Source: an uncultured Erysipelotrichaceae bacterium (GTDB lineage Bacteria; Bacillota_I; Bacilli_A; Erysipelotrichales; Erysipelotrichaceae). From it: a stretch of 61,692 nt of DNA. Position numbers and translations under genes: made by a program. Positions within the stretch are counted from its first letter, which is position 1; each line of letters opens with the position of its first letter. Positions 35,657-45,670 of this stretch are shown here, in pieces. The stretch covers positions 1 to 61,692 of the forward strand of contig CAMCSA010000008.1 in the NCBI GenBank assembly GCA_945877405.1, given 5' to 3'. The notes under the pieces were generated by a model. It searched no databases and was not told the origin of the DNA. It was given only the letters and a program-made list of their open reading frames with translations.

Positions 35657-38600
35657 ATGAACGTATTACAGTTTTTATCAGCCATGGGAAGAAAAGTGAT
35701 GACTGTTGTAACAGTGATTGTGTTACTGGCAGAATCATGGCTTTTCCCATCAGTACCTGTCAATGCAGAAAGTGATACTGTCAATGCACAGGTAGACAAC
35801 TCGCAGACATTCAATGTCAATGTGGACTGCAGGTTTACGGATCATAGTGGAAACTACTGGATCAGCATGTATGGTGAACAGGGAATTATCTATGATCAGT
35901 ATACTGGTAACCGGATGTTCTGTATTGAACCAGGACCGACAATGAATGAAGGTATTCATACTGCAGTAGGATCCTTGCAGAGTTATTTCGGCAAGGATAA
36001 GGGGGATCAGATACAACTGATTGCTCATTATGGTTCCATCAGTGGAAATCCGATTGACTATATGGCAGCGCAATGTCTGATCTGGGAAACAGGTTATGGT
36101 GCAGTGATAACACAGAAAGGAGCTAATGGACCTGCGATCAATGCCGCAAAGGCAGTCATTGCCACAAAAGTCAGGGAATATCTCAATTCCGGAAAGCAGG
36201 TCAAAGGGACATCCAAAGTCTATCGCTCAACCGGACAGGATGTCATGAGCATCGGCACGGTGATCATGGATAAACAGATTGAAGTGTCGGTACAGAAAGC
36301 ATCCGCACAACTTCATATCACACAACAGGATTCATCCTACAGCCTGAGCGGGGCGGTATATCGTGTGTATGAAGGTGACAGCACAAATGGAAAGGTGCTG
36401 TGTGATCTGGTAACCGATGAATCCGGCTATGCCAGCAATACAAAACTCAAAGTGGACCAGGATGTCAGTCATGTCACATTTTTGGAAATCCAGGCACCAC
36501 AGGGGTATATCAGAGATGATACACCGGTAACAGTCACACTTACATCGGATGGAAAAGCACATCTGCATGTCAGCGAGATGCCTTTAACAAAAGATATTTC
36601 CGTAAGCATTACAAAGTCTTCATCCAATCCGGGTATTTCCGGCAACAATGCCATGTATGATCTGTCTGGCGCCATATTTGAGGCATATTATGAAAGCTCA
36701 GATGGAAATCGACATGTTCTCGGACAGCTTGTAACGGATGGTTCCGGAAAGGCATCGAATACATATACCGGTATCCCTCTTGGCGTCAATGAAGTGAAAC
36801 TGAAAGAACTGAGTGCTCCAAAAGGATATTACAGAAGTGAAACAGAGTGGAAGCAGACCATTACAGATGGGAAAGTTCATTTTGATGTACGTGATACACC
36901 AGCCCTTGGGCAGGTATCGCTATGCATAGAAAAAACAGCTGTGGAGCCGGTTGGAAACCCTGCACCATTAAGTGGAGCACAGTTTACCATCTGTTATTAT
37001 GATGTACCTGGCGGTACATCCCTGTTTGGATTGACCCCGGAAAGAACATGGGTAATTGAAACAAAGCAGGTGGATGGTACATATGTAGCAAAGCTGGATT
37101 CATCTTTTCTTGTTGGTGGGGATCCATTGTATACGGATGAAAAGGGGAAGATCGGCATTCCATTAGGTGTAGTGACAATTGAAGAAACAAAGGCACCGGA
37201 AGGATATGTAAACAGCCATGTTGTGACTGATGGAAGCATGCAGACCATCATGGAAGAAAATGGAACTGTCATGATCGTATGTACGATGAACAGTGATCAT
37301 TCTGCATCCTTACTGATGGAAGAAAAATACATCTATCATGAAAACAGGGCAGAAGGAGGACTGAAGATCCGTAAAAATGATACAGACCTTGGAAATATGG
37401 TACAGGGAAATGCAGAATCTCTTTCTGCAGTGTATCGGATCATCAATCTGAATCCATATGATGTTGCGATGAAGGTAAATGGAAGCATTGTATCCATTGC
37501 TTCTAAGGATCAGCCGTTTGACTATGAGATTGTGACAGATCACAATGGGCTCTGGCAGTCGGATTTATCCTTCCTGCAGACCGGTACTTACCGGATTGAA
37601 GAAATTCAATCACCGACAGGATATCTTGTTTCTTCGGATCGACCTGCCTATGTGACTGCGGTGGATTTTACGATTACAGCGCATCAGCAGACTGTGATCC
37701 TGCAACAGCAACTCGGAGATGAAATCATCCGAGGTGGTTTTCAGATACGGAAACAGGACAGGGAAACAGGCAGACCACAGGGAGATTGTGATCTTTCAAC
37801 TGTATTTACCATGTATAACAGGTCTTTGCATCCGGTTATGGTAAATGGAAAACTTATTGATGTGGATGCACCGGTGGATGTTGATGGGGATGGAGATGCC
37901 TACTTTACGACAGACAGGAATGGCTTATATGAAAGCCATGATCAGCTGTTACCTTATGGCAGCTATGAGATTGTAGAGGTACAGGCACCAGTCGGATATC
38001 AGAAAACGGATCATACATCCGTCAGTTTTACCATTACTCAGGATCATCAGATGATCGATTTATGTGATGCCATCAAAGATGAGGTTGTAACAGGAAGGCT
38101 CAGCATCTATAAACACTATAATGCAAAGCCATCTTCTGAGTGGGATGATAGACCAGAGCAGGGAGCCGTATTCCTTGCGGTATTAAAGAAGAAACTGGTG
38201 GAACAGTTTGATGATCAGATGATGGATGCCTATAACGCATTGACTTCTTCGTCAGATCATGGTTTCAGCAATCACGAATACAGCATCATCACTACAGATG
38301 AGTATGGAATCGGTACATCGGGTGATCTTGCTTATGGTACATATGTCATCGGCCAGATCAAAGGGGATCCAAGTACGGCTATAATCGAAGACCGATATGA
38401 ATTTACGGTAAGTGGCACAACACAGAAAACCGTGGATGTATTCGGCAGGGAAGTCATTCTGTATGAAGATCAGAAACCGCTGTTCATATCTGCGACAAAT
38501 GATGAACAGACATATCAGATCATGATTGTCAAAAAGGATGGCGATACAGGGAAAACAGTCACATTCAACAGTGCATCCTTCATGATCGGCTATGACTGTG

Positions 38601-41491
38601 ATCAGGATGGCAGATGGACACAGGCAGATCAGAATTACAGCAGTACAACTTCTGTTGCGGGAAACCGTATCGTAAACGGCTTTGTCACACAGAAACTTGG
38701 TACACACAGCTATGATGTATTCCGAACCTATAGTGGTAAGGATGAAAAAGTAGAAAAAGGAACATTCATTGTGGATACAGGCAATGGAGAAGCAGAAGAA
38801 GCCGGTACTGTTGTCACTCCATTACATGTCAGCAAAGGCAGTTACTTCATCTTTGAAATGGATCACGATACAAAGACTGTAAAAGAAATTCCGGAAGGGT
38901 ATGTACAGGCAGGATCTGATACAGTGGAAGTCAATGGTGTGATGTTTACACAACTGCATGTATCAGGCAATACACATTATCAGATCATCAGTGATAGTGA
39001 ACTGATGGAGAAAACATACAGAGTCACAAAGGAAGTGAATAACCATCGTGCACTGGGCAGTCTGACATTGCATAAATCCATTCTGCATACGATTCATGAT
39101 ACGTCATTGATCGATGTGATGGACTGTTCCATCTTCGGATTTTCACTGCAGGCAAAGGAAGATATCATCGATCCTGCCGATGGCAGTGTGATTGTAAAAG
39201 CGGGTGAAAATGCAAAGCTGTTACAGGATGGTACATACCGGAAAACAGATGTTCTGTATCCGGATGCTGGTGGAATACTGCAGATCGATGGCATTCCTCT
39301 TGGTACATACATCTTATCGGAAACAGTGATTCCAGATGGATTTGTAGATCAGGGATGGAAACGGGAAGTAACCTTTGAACAGATGGAAAATGATCGCAGT
39401 ACGCAGGTCTATTCCACTTCCATGAATCTGATCAACCGCCCAACCCGTATATCCATTTCCAAAATCAGTATTACCGATGGTAAGGAACTGCCAGGAGCAT
39501 CCATGAAGATCAAAGATCTGGATGGTAATATCATAGATAGCTGGACTTCAGGTAACAGTCCGCATATTATTCTTGGCCTGAGTGCTGGAAAGACATACAT
39601 TTTGCAGGAAGATCTTGCGCCACTTGGTTATGTCAGAGCATCCGCAATCCCGTTTACCGTAGAAAATTCAGGTACAACGCAGAAAATTACAATGGTGGAT
39701 GAGGTCGTATCCGTGTATAAGCAGGATGCATCCTTTACGGGAATCAAAGGGGCTGTGCTTTGTGTCAAAGATGAAAACGGGAATGTCGTGGATCAGTGGA
39801 CAGGTGATGGCAGCGGGCATCGTGTGAATCATTTGGAAGAAGGAAAGACATATGTCCTTCAGGAAGTACAGGCACCTTCCGGTTATGTCAAGGCAAAGGA
39901 TCTGACCTTTACCGTTCATCCAGAAGGTAAGGTACAGGAAGAAATCATGGTTGATACACAGGTTTTCTTCCATAAAACAGATGAGGATGGAAATCTTCTG
40001 TCCGGGGCAAAGATGCAGGCAGTGGATCTGAATGGTAACATCATTGATTCCTGGACAACCGATGGAACAGTACGGGCAATGGAAAATCTAACCAGTGGGG
40101 AAACTTATATCGTGCAGGAAATCAAAGCACCAGATGGGTATGTCAAAGCGGAAGATCAGCTGTTTACCGTACAACAGAATCAGAACATGGATGTAACCAT
40201 GGTGGATCATCAGATCACAGTCAGTAAAACAGATGAAACTGGGAAACCGGTCATCGGTGCATCCTTACAGGTGGCAGATGAAAACGGTGAAGTCAAAGAT
40301 GCATGGAAGAGTGATGGAACAGCCCATCCTGTATCCAATCTGCAGGCAGGAAAGAAATATGTCCTGCAGGAATTGCACTCAGATCATCTGAAAGGATATT
40401 ATCTGTGCAAAGATCAGGTGATTGATCTGAAAGATGTGCAGGAAGACATGGAAATAACCATGATTGACGATACGATTACCGTATCACTGCAGAAAAATGA
40501 TGAAGAAGGAAACCCGGTAACAGATATTCTGCTGCAGTTAACTGATTGCGATACAAAAGAAGTGATTCCTTTACCACAGGATGGTAAGACGGGTGATAAA
40601 CCGATTATATTAAAAGGTGTGCTGCAGGCAGGTCATACATATGAACTTGCGGAAATGGAGTGGAAGGAAGGATACCATCCTGCTTCCAGTATCCGCTTTG
40701 AAATACCATTATATGGAACAGCAACACCGATTGTGATTTCCATGGTAGATGAAACGACTGGTATTTCCATCATCAAACAGGATGAACAGGGTAATCTGTT
40801 GGCTGGAGCAAGGCTGCAGATCATAGCAGCAAAGCTAAATGAAGCCGGTGATTATGAGCCGGTACTGGATGAAAACGGAAATCCGAAAATCGTGATGTGT
40901 TTTGATACGGAAGGAAAACCGGCTGATGTTTCAGATCATCTGAAAGGTGGTCAGGCTTACATCATTCAGGAAATCATCACACCAAAGGGCTATGAAACAG
41001 TAAAAGATACAGGTTTTATTGCAACCGGTACAAAACAGAAGCCACAGAGTATTGTGCTTGTGGATCAAAGAAAGGCATACCATGTACAGGTCAGCAAGGA
41101 AGACAAAGATGATCATACACTGTTGTCAGAAGCAAAGATCGGTCTGTTCCATCTGGATGGAACTGTTGTCAAGGATATCCATGGTGAATCGTGTATAGAT
41201 GAAACGGATGAAACAGGTAAGGTCAGCTTTGATGTTCTATATGATCCGGATGGATGTGTCGTAAAAGAAGTACAGGCACCATCAGGCTATGTGAAAACAG
41301 AGCAGTCCATATCTGTATCGTATGTTAACGACAGTGATGAAGCAGGAATGATTGATGTGGTAATTTTCAATGAAAAGATACCGGTCACATCGGATCCGTT
41401 CTCTTTACAGACAATGCTTGTGCTGTTTGGGGGATCGCTGCTGCTGATGGGAGCGGTGATATATTTCGGATCAGATCGATTCAGAAGATAA
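35657..41491 (+). CDS. Giant cell-wall adhesin: thioester domain plus SpaA-like repeats
   Basis: A 1944-residue surface protein. The signal peptide ends near VNA at 37. Residues about 50-200 are a thioester domain: Cys89 in RMFCIEPG and Gln139 in YMAAQCLIWE are placed to form the internal Cys-Gln thioester used for covalent attachment to host surfaces. About 15 SpaA/Cna-B-like beta-sandwich repeats follow. Each starts with a lysine strand (such as ISVSITKSSS, KIRKNDTD or VSKTDETGK) and ends near YxLxExxAPxGY and a TMVD-like strand, and they are probably stabilised by Lys-Asn isopeptide bonds. The C-terminus IPVTSD, a helix and FRR is a non-standard sortase signal. AAAGGAGG precedes the ATG. 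Confidence 0.92.
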   Translation: MNVLQFLSAMGRKVMTVVTVIVLLAESWLFPSVPVNAESDTVNAQVDNSQTFNVNVDCRFTDHSGNYWISMYGEQGIIYDQYTGNRMFCIEPGPTMNEGIHTAVGSLQSYFGKDKGDQIQLIAHYGSISGNPIDYMAAQCLIWETGYGAVITQKGANGPAINAAKAVIATKVREYLNSGKQVKGTSKVYRSTGQDVMSIGTVIMDKQIEVSVQKASAQLHITQQDSSYSLSGAVYRVYEGDSTNGKVLCDLVTDESGYASNTKLKVDQDVSHVTFLEIQAPQGYIRDDTPVTVTLTSDGKAHLHVSEMPLTKDISVSITKSSSNPGISGNNAMYDLSGAIFEAYYESSDGNRHVLGQLVTDGSGKASNTYTGIPLGVNEVKLKELSAPKGYYRSETEWKQTITDGKVHFDVRDTPALGQVSLCIEKTAVEPVGNPAPLSGAQFTICYYDVPGGTSLFGLTPERTWVIETKQVDGTYVAKLDSSFLVGGDPLYTDEKGKIGIPLGVVTIEETKAPEGYVNSHVVTDGSMQTIMEENGTVMIVCTMNSDHSASLLMEEKYIYHENRAEGGLKIRKNDTDLGNMVQGNAESLSAVYRIINLNPYDVAMKVNGSIVSIASKDQPFDYEIVTDHNGLWQSDLSFLQTGTYRIEEIQSPTGYLVSSDRPAYVTAVDFTITAHQQTVILQQQLGDEIIRGGFQIRKQDRETGRPQGDCDLSTVFTMYNRSLHPVMVNGKLIDVDAPVDVDGDGDAYFTTDRNGLYESHDQLLPYGSYEIVEVQAPVGYQKTDHTSVSFTITQDHQMIDLCDAIKDEVVTGRLSIYKHYNAKPSSEWDDRPEQGAVFLAVLKKKLVEQFDDQMMDAYNALTSSSDHGFSNHEYSIITTDEYGIGTSGDLAYGTYVIGQIKGDPSTAIIEDRYEFTVSGTTQKTVDVFGREVILYEDQKPLFISATNDEQTYQIMIVKKDGDTGKTVTFNSASFMIGYDCDQDGRWTQADQNYSSTTSVAGNRIVNGFVTQKLGTHSYDVFRTYSGKDEKVEKGTFIVDTGNGEAEEAGTVVTPLHVSKGSYFIFEMDHDTKTVKEIPEGYVQAGSDTVEVNGVMFTQLHVSGNTHYQIISDSELMEKTYRVTKEVNNHRALGSLTLHKSILHTIHDTSLIDVMDCSIFGFSLQAKEDIIDPADGSVIVKAGENAKLLQDGTYRKTDVLYPDAGGILQIDGIPLGTYILSETVIPDGFVDQGWKREVTFEQMENDRSTQVYSTSMNLINRPTRISISKISITDGKELPGASMKIKDLDGNIIDSWTSGNSPHIILGLSAGKTYILQEDLAPLGYVRASAIPFTVENSGTTQKITMVDEVVSVYKQDASFTGIKGAVLCVKDENGNVVDQWTGDGSGHRVNHLEEGKTYVLQEVQAPSGYVKAKDLTFTVHPEGKVQEEIMVDTQVFFHKTDEDGNLLSGAKMQAVDLNGNIIDSWTTDGTVRAMENLTSGETYIVQEIKAPDGYVKAEDQLFTVQQNQNMDVTMVDHQITVSKTDETGKPVIGASLQVADENGEVKDAWKSDGTAHPVSNLQAGKKYVLQELHSDHLKGYYLCKDQVIDLKDVQEDMEITMIDDTITVSLQKNDEEGNPVTDILLQLTDCDTKEVIPLPQDGKTGDKPIILKGVLQAGHTYELAEMEWKEGYHPASSIRFEIPLYGTATPIVISMVDETTGISIIKQDEQGNLLAGARLQIIAAKLNEAGDYEPVLDENGNPKIVMCFDTEGKPADVSDHLKGGQAYIIQEIITPKGYETVKDTGFIATGTKQKPQSIVLVDQRKAYHVQVSKEDKDDHTLLSEAKIGLFHLDGTVVKDIHGESCIDETDETGKVSFDVLYDPDGCVVKEVQAPSGYVKTEQSISVSYVNDSDEAGMIDVVIFNEKIPVTSDPFSLQTMLVLFGGSLLLMGAVIYFGSDRFRR

Positions 41492-41495
41492 TATG

Positions 41496-41534
41496 AAAAC
41501 AGGAGTGATGTGAAAAACATGACTCCTGTTTTAC
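41496..41534. terminator. Bidirectional terminator
   Basis: AAAACAGGAGT (41496-41506) pairs with ACTCCTGTTTT (41522-41532), between the adhesin gene and the converging DUF1836 gene. Confidence 0.85.
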
Positions 41535-42016
41535 TGATCTGTTTCTGATAACAGATATTCACTGCGGATTTTGTGAATGATACACTGGATGACATGGTCC
41601 ATCAGAATCTGCTCATCACGTGTGATCTGAAATGGAGGTTCTTCTCCGTTATCTTCAAATACGGAATTGAGGGAATCCTCAAACCTCTGCATGAATACAT
41701 CATAGGCAGACTGGATACTGCTGTTATCCATATGTGTCTGAATCTGAATCATACTGTCGATCTGAGACATCGAATAACAGCGCTTCAGTATCGTAACGAC
41801 TATGAAATAAGCAAGATGTGTTCGTGTATAATGCTTTTTTTCCGGACGTCTGACCAAACCAGCCTTGACATAGTTATTGATCATGGAGTTTGTTACAAAC
41901 TTCTCCTGGTTGAAATACAGGCAGGACAGCCTGTCATTGAGAAAAGTGATGACCTGATCCATGTACAGACCCATATCCGGCAGTTCGTTCCATTTTGGAA
42001 ATGTAAATCTGTTCAT
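41531..42016 (-). CDS. DUF1836 domain protein
   Basis: A 161-residue protein of the DUF1836 family. The N-terminal region (KWNELPDMGLYMDQVITFLNDRL; VTNSMINNYVKAGLVRRPEKKHYTRTHLAYFIVVTILKR) looks like a MerR-type winged helix-turn-helix, so it is probably a DNA-binding regulator; targets are unknown. Divergent from the DegV gene. The C-terminal 50 residues are variable. Confidence 0.85.
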   Translation of the reverse strand: MNRFTFPKWNELPDMGLYMDQVITFLNDRLSCLYFNQEKFVTNSMINNYVKAGLVRRPEKKHYTRTHLAYFIVVTILKRCYSMSQIDSMIQIQTHMDNSSIQSAYDVFMQRFEDSLNSVFEDNGEEPPFQITRDEQILMDHVIQCIIHKIRSEYLLSETDQ

Positions 42017-42124
42017 GGTTATAATATAACATTGTTTTTAATAACATTCAACATAGTTTTTATTACCATGTGTATTGACTTTCACTGTTTCCTATACTAA
42101 TCTTATGGCAGAGGTAAATAAACT

Positions 42125-42967
42125 ATGATACATATCGTTTCGGATACATCCACAATGTATACACCAAAGCAGGGAGAGGAGCTTGGCACCACCATCGTTC
42201 CATTGCATGTCACGATCAATGGCAGGTCCTATCGTGATCTGGAAGATATTACGGATAACATGCTTCTTGAAATGATTGCGGATAAGCATGTACCAAAGAC
42301 ATCCCAGCCTGCACTTGGGGAAAAGATTGATGCATATGATGCATTAAGCAGCACAGGAGAAGTACTGGATATTGCCATGTCTTCCGGTCTTTCCGGTACA
42401 TATCAGTCCGCATTACTGGCAAAGGACCAGTGTGCTCGTCCTGAAAAAGTACATGTTTTTGATTCCCGTACGCTGTGTGGACCGCATCGCATCATGTTTG
42501 ATGTTGCCCTCCGTATGGCAAAGGAAGGAAAAAGCATACAGGAAATCATTGCGGTACTGGAAAAAGCAAGAGAAACAGAAGTATCCTATCTTGTGCCATT
42601 TGATTTCGGTTTCCTTGTTAGAGGTGGCAGACTGAATTCCATGGCTGGTGCACTGGGTGGGTTACTCAAGCTGATTCCTGTCATGAAACGTGGAGACAAG
42701 GGGCAGGGACTGGATAAGTTTGCGGTATGCCGTACCTTAAAGAAGGTTGCATCCTCCATTGTGGAAGATCTGCAGAAGGAAGGCGTGGATCATACGTTCC
42801 GTTTCTATGTATCTCATGCACATAATGAAAAGTTTGCTTTACAGATCAGAGATAAACTGCAGGAAGTATTCGGCAACGTGGAAGTACATATATTTCCATT
42901 AACCCCGGCATTCATCTCACAGGGTGGTCCGGAATGTGTTGCGGTACAGGCAATTGCCATTGACTGA
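42125..42967 (+). CDS. DegV family fatty-acid-binding protein
   Basis: A 280-residue DegV protein, the family that includes FakB, which presents fatty acids to the kinase FakA for phospholipid synthesis. It has IVSDTSTMYTPKQGEELG, the TSQPALGE lipid-site motif, SSGLSGTYQSALLA, LVPFDFGFLVRGGRLN and HIFPLTPAFISQGGP. Length and motifs are normal. No fakA is in the window. Monocistronic, with a strong terminator. Confidence 0.92.
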   Translation: MIHIVSDTSTMYTPKQGEELGTTIVPLHVTINGRSYRDLEDITDNMLLEMIADKHVPKTSQPALGEKIDAYDALSSTGEVLDIAMSSGLSGTYQSALLAKDQCARPEKVHVFDSRTLCGPHRIMFDVALRMAKEGKSIQEIIAVLEKARETEVSYLVPFDFGFLVRGGRLNSMAGALGGLLKLIPVMKRGDKGQGLDKFAVCRTLKKVASSIVEDLQKEGVDHTFRFYVSHAHNEKFALQIRDKLQEVFGNVEVHIFPLTPAFISQGGPECVAVQAIAID

Positions 42968-42974
42968 ATCCTGA

Positions 42975-43003
42975 GGACATATGAGAAATATGTCCTTTTT
43001 TTG
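42975..43003 (+). terminator. Terminator after DegV gene
   Basis: GGACATA-tgagaaa-TATGTCC followed by seven T. Confidence 0.88.
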
Positions 43004-43101
43004 CGGACAATATGATAACGTTTTCACGAAATTGCCATTTGGAAAAAAGGGTATACAATGTAGTCGACTGATAACAAAAAACTGTTTTCTGGAGGTAATA
43101 C

Positions 43102-44085
43102 ATGTACGGTTTTGGTGAAATGATTTCTCGTCTGAAAAAGAATCCTAAGACGATTGTCCTGACTGATGGTGAGGATCCAAGAATCCTGGAAGCATCTTCA
43201 AGACTTCTGGCAAGTAACTTTCTGTATCCGATTCTGATCGGTAATCCGGAAAGAGTCATGGCAGCGGCAGAAGAGTCCGGTTTTAACATCCGCGGTGCTC
43301 TGATTTTTGATCCTGAAAGCTATGATGCGATGGATGATATGGTTAATGCTTTCTGTGAACTTCGTAAAAGCAAGGGTGTTACACCTGAAGAAGCAAGAAA
43401 GATACTCAAGGCTCCAAACTATTTTGGAACAATGCTTGTCAAGATGGGCATTGCGGACTGCCTGCTTGGTGGGGCAACATATTCTACAGCAGACACAGTA
43501 CGTCCTGCTTTACAGCTGATCAAGACAAAGCCAGGCAACTCTGTTGTATCTTCCTGCTTCATTCTTGTCAGACCGTCCGCAACTGGTGATAATGAGGTAC
43601 TGGCAATGGGTGACTGTGCCATCAATATCAATCCTACGGAAGATCAGCTTTCTGAAATCTGTGGTGAAGTGGCTGAATGCGCAAAGATCTTCGGTGTTGA
43701 TCCAAAGGTTGCATTCCTGTCCTATTCCACATTAGGTTCTGGTAAGGGTGAAGATGTTACAAAGATGAGAAATGCTGCCGCAAAGGCAAAGGCCAAGTTC
43801 CCTGGTCTGCCGATTGAAGGTGAAATCCAGTTTGACGCTGCGGTTTCTCCAAGAGTTGCACGCACAAAGTGCCCTGAATCTGCAGTAGCAGGTCATGCCA
43901 ATACATTCATCTTCCCGGATATCAATTCCGGTAACATCGGTTACAAGATTGCACAAAGACTCGGTAACTTTGAAGCATATGGTCCGATCCTGTTAGGACT
44001 GAATGCACCGATCAACGATCTGTCCCGTGGATGTAATGCGATTGAAGTTTACTCCATGGCAATCATTACAGCTGCACTGGCATAA
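43102..44085 (+). CDS. pta: Phosphate acetyltransferase
   Basis: Interconverts acetyl-CoA and acetyl phosphate in fermentation. The 327-residue protein is the short, single-domain Pta: TIVLTDGEDPRILEASSRLL, MLVKMGIADCLLGGATYSTADTVRPALQ, SYSTLGSGKGEDVTKMR, EGEIQFDAAVSPRVA and the C-terminal FPDINSGNIGYKIAQRLGNFEAYGPILLGLNAPINDLSRG. GGAGG precedes the ATG. Acetate kinase is not adjacent. Monocistronic. Confidence 0.95.
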   Translation: MYGFGEMISRLKKNPKTIVLTDGEDPRILEASSRLLASNFLYPILIGNPERVMAAAEESGFNIRGALIFDPESYDAMDDMVNAFCELRKSKGVTPEEARKILKAPNYFGTMLVKMGIADCLLGGATYSTADTVRPALQLIKTKPGNSVVSSCFILVRPSATGDNEVLAMGDCAININPTEDQLSEICGEVAECAKIFGVDPKVAFLSYSTLGSGKGEDVTKMRNAAAKAKAKFPGLPIEGEIQFDAAVSPRVARTKCPESAVAGHANTFIFPDINSGNIGYKIAQRLGNFEAYGPILLGLNAPINDLSRGCNAIEVYSMAIITAALA

Positions 44086-44093
44086 CTTATTAC

Positions 44094-44125
44094 AGATCAT
44101 CTGAAATATTCAGATGGTCTTTTTA
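44094..44125 (+). terminator. Terminator after pta
   Basis: AGATCATCTGA/TCAGATGGTCT stem (44094-44104 with 44110-44120) followed by TTTT. Confidence 0.8.
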
Positions 44126-44171
44126 CATGCTTGGGTATAAAATATTCCAAAATGAAAAAGGGGAAAGAAGT

Positions 44172-45029
44172 ATGATCAATATCGGTTATTACAATGGTGT
44201 GATGGGTCCGGTGGATGAAATCCGGATTCCGATGAGAGATCGGGCAATGTTTTTCGGGGATGGCGTTTATGATGTTACTTTCGCCAACAATCATCAACTG
44301 TTTGCGATGGAAGATCACCTGGATCGTTTCTATCGCAGCTGTGAAATGATGCACATTGCTTTTCATCTGAGCAGAGAAGAGCTGACATCAGAGATTCAGA
44401 AGTGTGTGGATGCGGCTGAAACAGATGGACCTGTTGTGATTTACTGGCAGACAAGCAGAGGCAATGGACCAAGAAACCATGAGTTTCCGGATGCTTCCGT
44501 AAAACCGACACTTCTGATCATGGTTACACCGGCGAAAAGCCTGAATCATGAAGAGGCAATGAAACTGTCGGAATGTGAAGATACAAGATTCTTCCACTGC
44601 AATATCAAGACAGTCAATCTGATTCCAAATGTCATGGCTGCCCAGAAGGCAAAGGAAGAAGGATGTGGGGAAACTGTCATGCATCGTGGAAATCAGCTGA
44701 CGGAATGTGCTCACAGCTCGCTTCTTTTACTCAAGGATGGAAAGCTGATTGCACCGGTTCTCAATGAACTGATTCTGCCATCCATCTCCAGAAAGCATAT
44801 CTTTGAGATTGCCAAAGAGCTTGGTATTCCGCGTGAAGCAAGAGATGTGGCGATGGATGAAGTATACGATGCGGATGAAGTCATTGTATGTTCTACAACA
44901 AAGCTGTGTGTGGCAGCAGATACACTGGATGGTAAACCGGTAGGTATGAAAGACAGGGAACTGTTCCATAAAATCCAGAAAACATATATGGACAGAGTTG
45001 AAAAGGAAATTGGCTGGAAAATGTATTAA
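44172..45029 (+). CDS. dat: D-amino acid aminotransferase (class IV)
   Basis: A 285-residue pyridoxal-phosphate enzyme of the class IV fold, closest in style to D-alanine transaminases that make D-amino acids for peptidoglycan. It has RDRAMFFGDGVYDV, the PLP lysine in HCNIKTVNLIPNVMAAQKAKEEGC and HRGNQLTECAHSSLLLLKDGKL. Canonical Dat reads TEGSHSN, so the ECAHSS variant may shift specificity. The ATG at 44172 has AAAGGGGAAAG upstream. A branched-chain or aminodeoxychorismate lyase activity cannot be excluded from sequence. Confidence 0.85.
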   Translation: MINIGYYNGVMGPVDEIRIPMRDRAMFFGDGVYDVTFANNHQLFAMEDHLDRFYRSCEMMHIAFHLSREELTSEIQKCVDAAETDGPVVIYWQTSRGNGPRNHEFPDASVKPTLLIMVTPAKSLNHEEAMKLSECEDTRFFHCNIKTVNLIPNVMAAQKAKEEGCGETVMHRGNQLTECAHSSLLLLKDGKLIAPVLNELILPSISRKHIFEIAKELGIPREARDVAMDEVYDADEVIVCSTTKLCVAADTLDGKPVGMKDRELFHKIQKTYMDRVEKEIGWKMY

Positions 45030-45030
45030 G

Positions 45031-45054
45031 ACAGAGTCTATGGGCTCTGTTTTT
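45031..45054 (+). terminator. Terminator after aminotransferase gene
   Basis: ACAGAG-tctatggg-CTCTGT followed by TTTT. Confidence 0.7.
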
Positions 45055-45083
45055 CCATGGTATACTTGATGCAGGTGGTTGAT

Positions 45084-45176
45084 ATGAAGTTAGTACAATT
45101 TGATCAGCTGAATGGATCTGTGGAATATGAGCAGATTGCCTATCAGCTTCAGAAGTCCATACACATGGTGGAATAA
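45084..45176 (+). pseudogene. Short 5' gene fragment cut by the IS element
   Basis: A 30-codon frame, MKLVQFDQLNGSVEYEQIAY to SIHMVE, with AGGTGG upstream, ends exactly where the IS605-like element begins. It looks like the start of a gene whose continuation was separated by the insertion. The frame across the element, into the fragment at 47142, can be read as compatible, but the joint is not certain. No family recognised. Confidence 0.4.
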
Positions 45177-45219
45177 TTTCCGACGCATTCCCCGTCCATA
45201 ATCTATAATTTGGGCGGGG

Positions 45220-45580
45220 TTAGTCGGCTTTGTTTCCCTGGGACTGAATATACTGTTCAATCATTTTCTATGATGTATCCGATACAGAACTGATGAAGTA
45301 CGTATCAGACCAGAAATACGGTTTCCAGTAATATGGTCGTAATTCCTCAGAGAACTCTTATCAGTCTGAATGTTACGGTTTTGCAGTTATCGATCAGTTT
45401 GGTCAGCTATGTCTGCGGTGAAACCTCAAGCAGTATATGGACGGGATCGTGATCTCTGTTGATCTTTAGAATCTCGCCTTTCCAATGACCTTCAACAATT
45501 TTATGACTGAAAGATATGAGCCTGTCCTTCAGGTTGTCTTTATTATGTGGCAGTAACTAAATAGTACTGCAGGTGTTGTA
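45220..45580 (-). pseudogene. tnpA: Decayed IS200-type Y1 transposase (tnpA)
   Basis: Minus-strand reading gives recognisable but broken pieces of TnpA: LKINRDHDPVHILLEVSPQ, LTKLIDNCKTVTFRLIR and, after a frame change, YYWKPYFWSDTYFISS and IEQYIQSQGNKAD. The His-hydrophobic-His metal motif has Pro in place of the first His (DPVH). There are several stop codons and at least one frameshift, and the N-terminal third is missing. The catalytic tyrosine (EQYIQ) is still readable. This copy cannot move the element on its own. Confidence 0.8.
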
Positions 45581-45670
45581 CTGCTGTCTGTTTCTATGTG
45601 CATTAGCCTGATAATCCAAATTTTTCTGATTGATACAGAATCAATACTGCAGATACTGTATGATACTCAT

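Noticed and set aside
36698-40824. A possible CRISPR-like or tandem DNA repeat array within the adhesin gene.
   Set aside because: The periodicity is at protein level (SpaA-like domains of about 80-120 residues); DNA repeats are diverged and there are no spacers.
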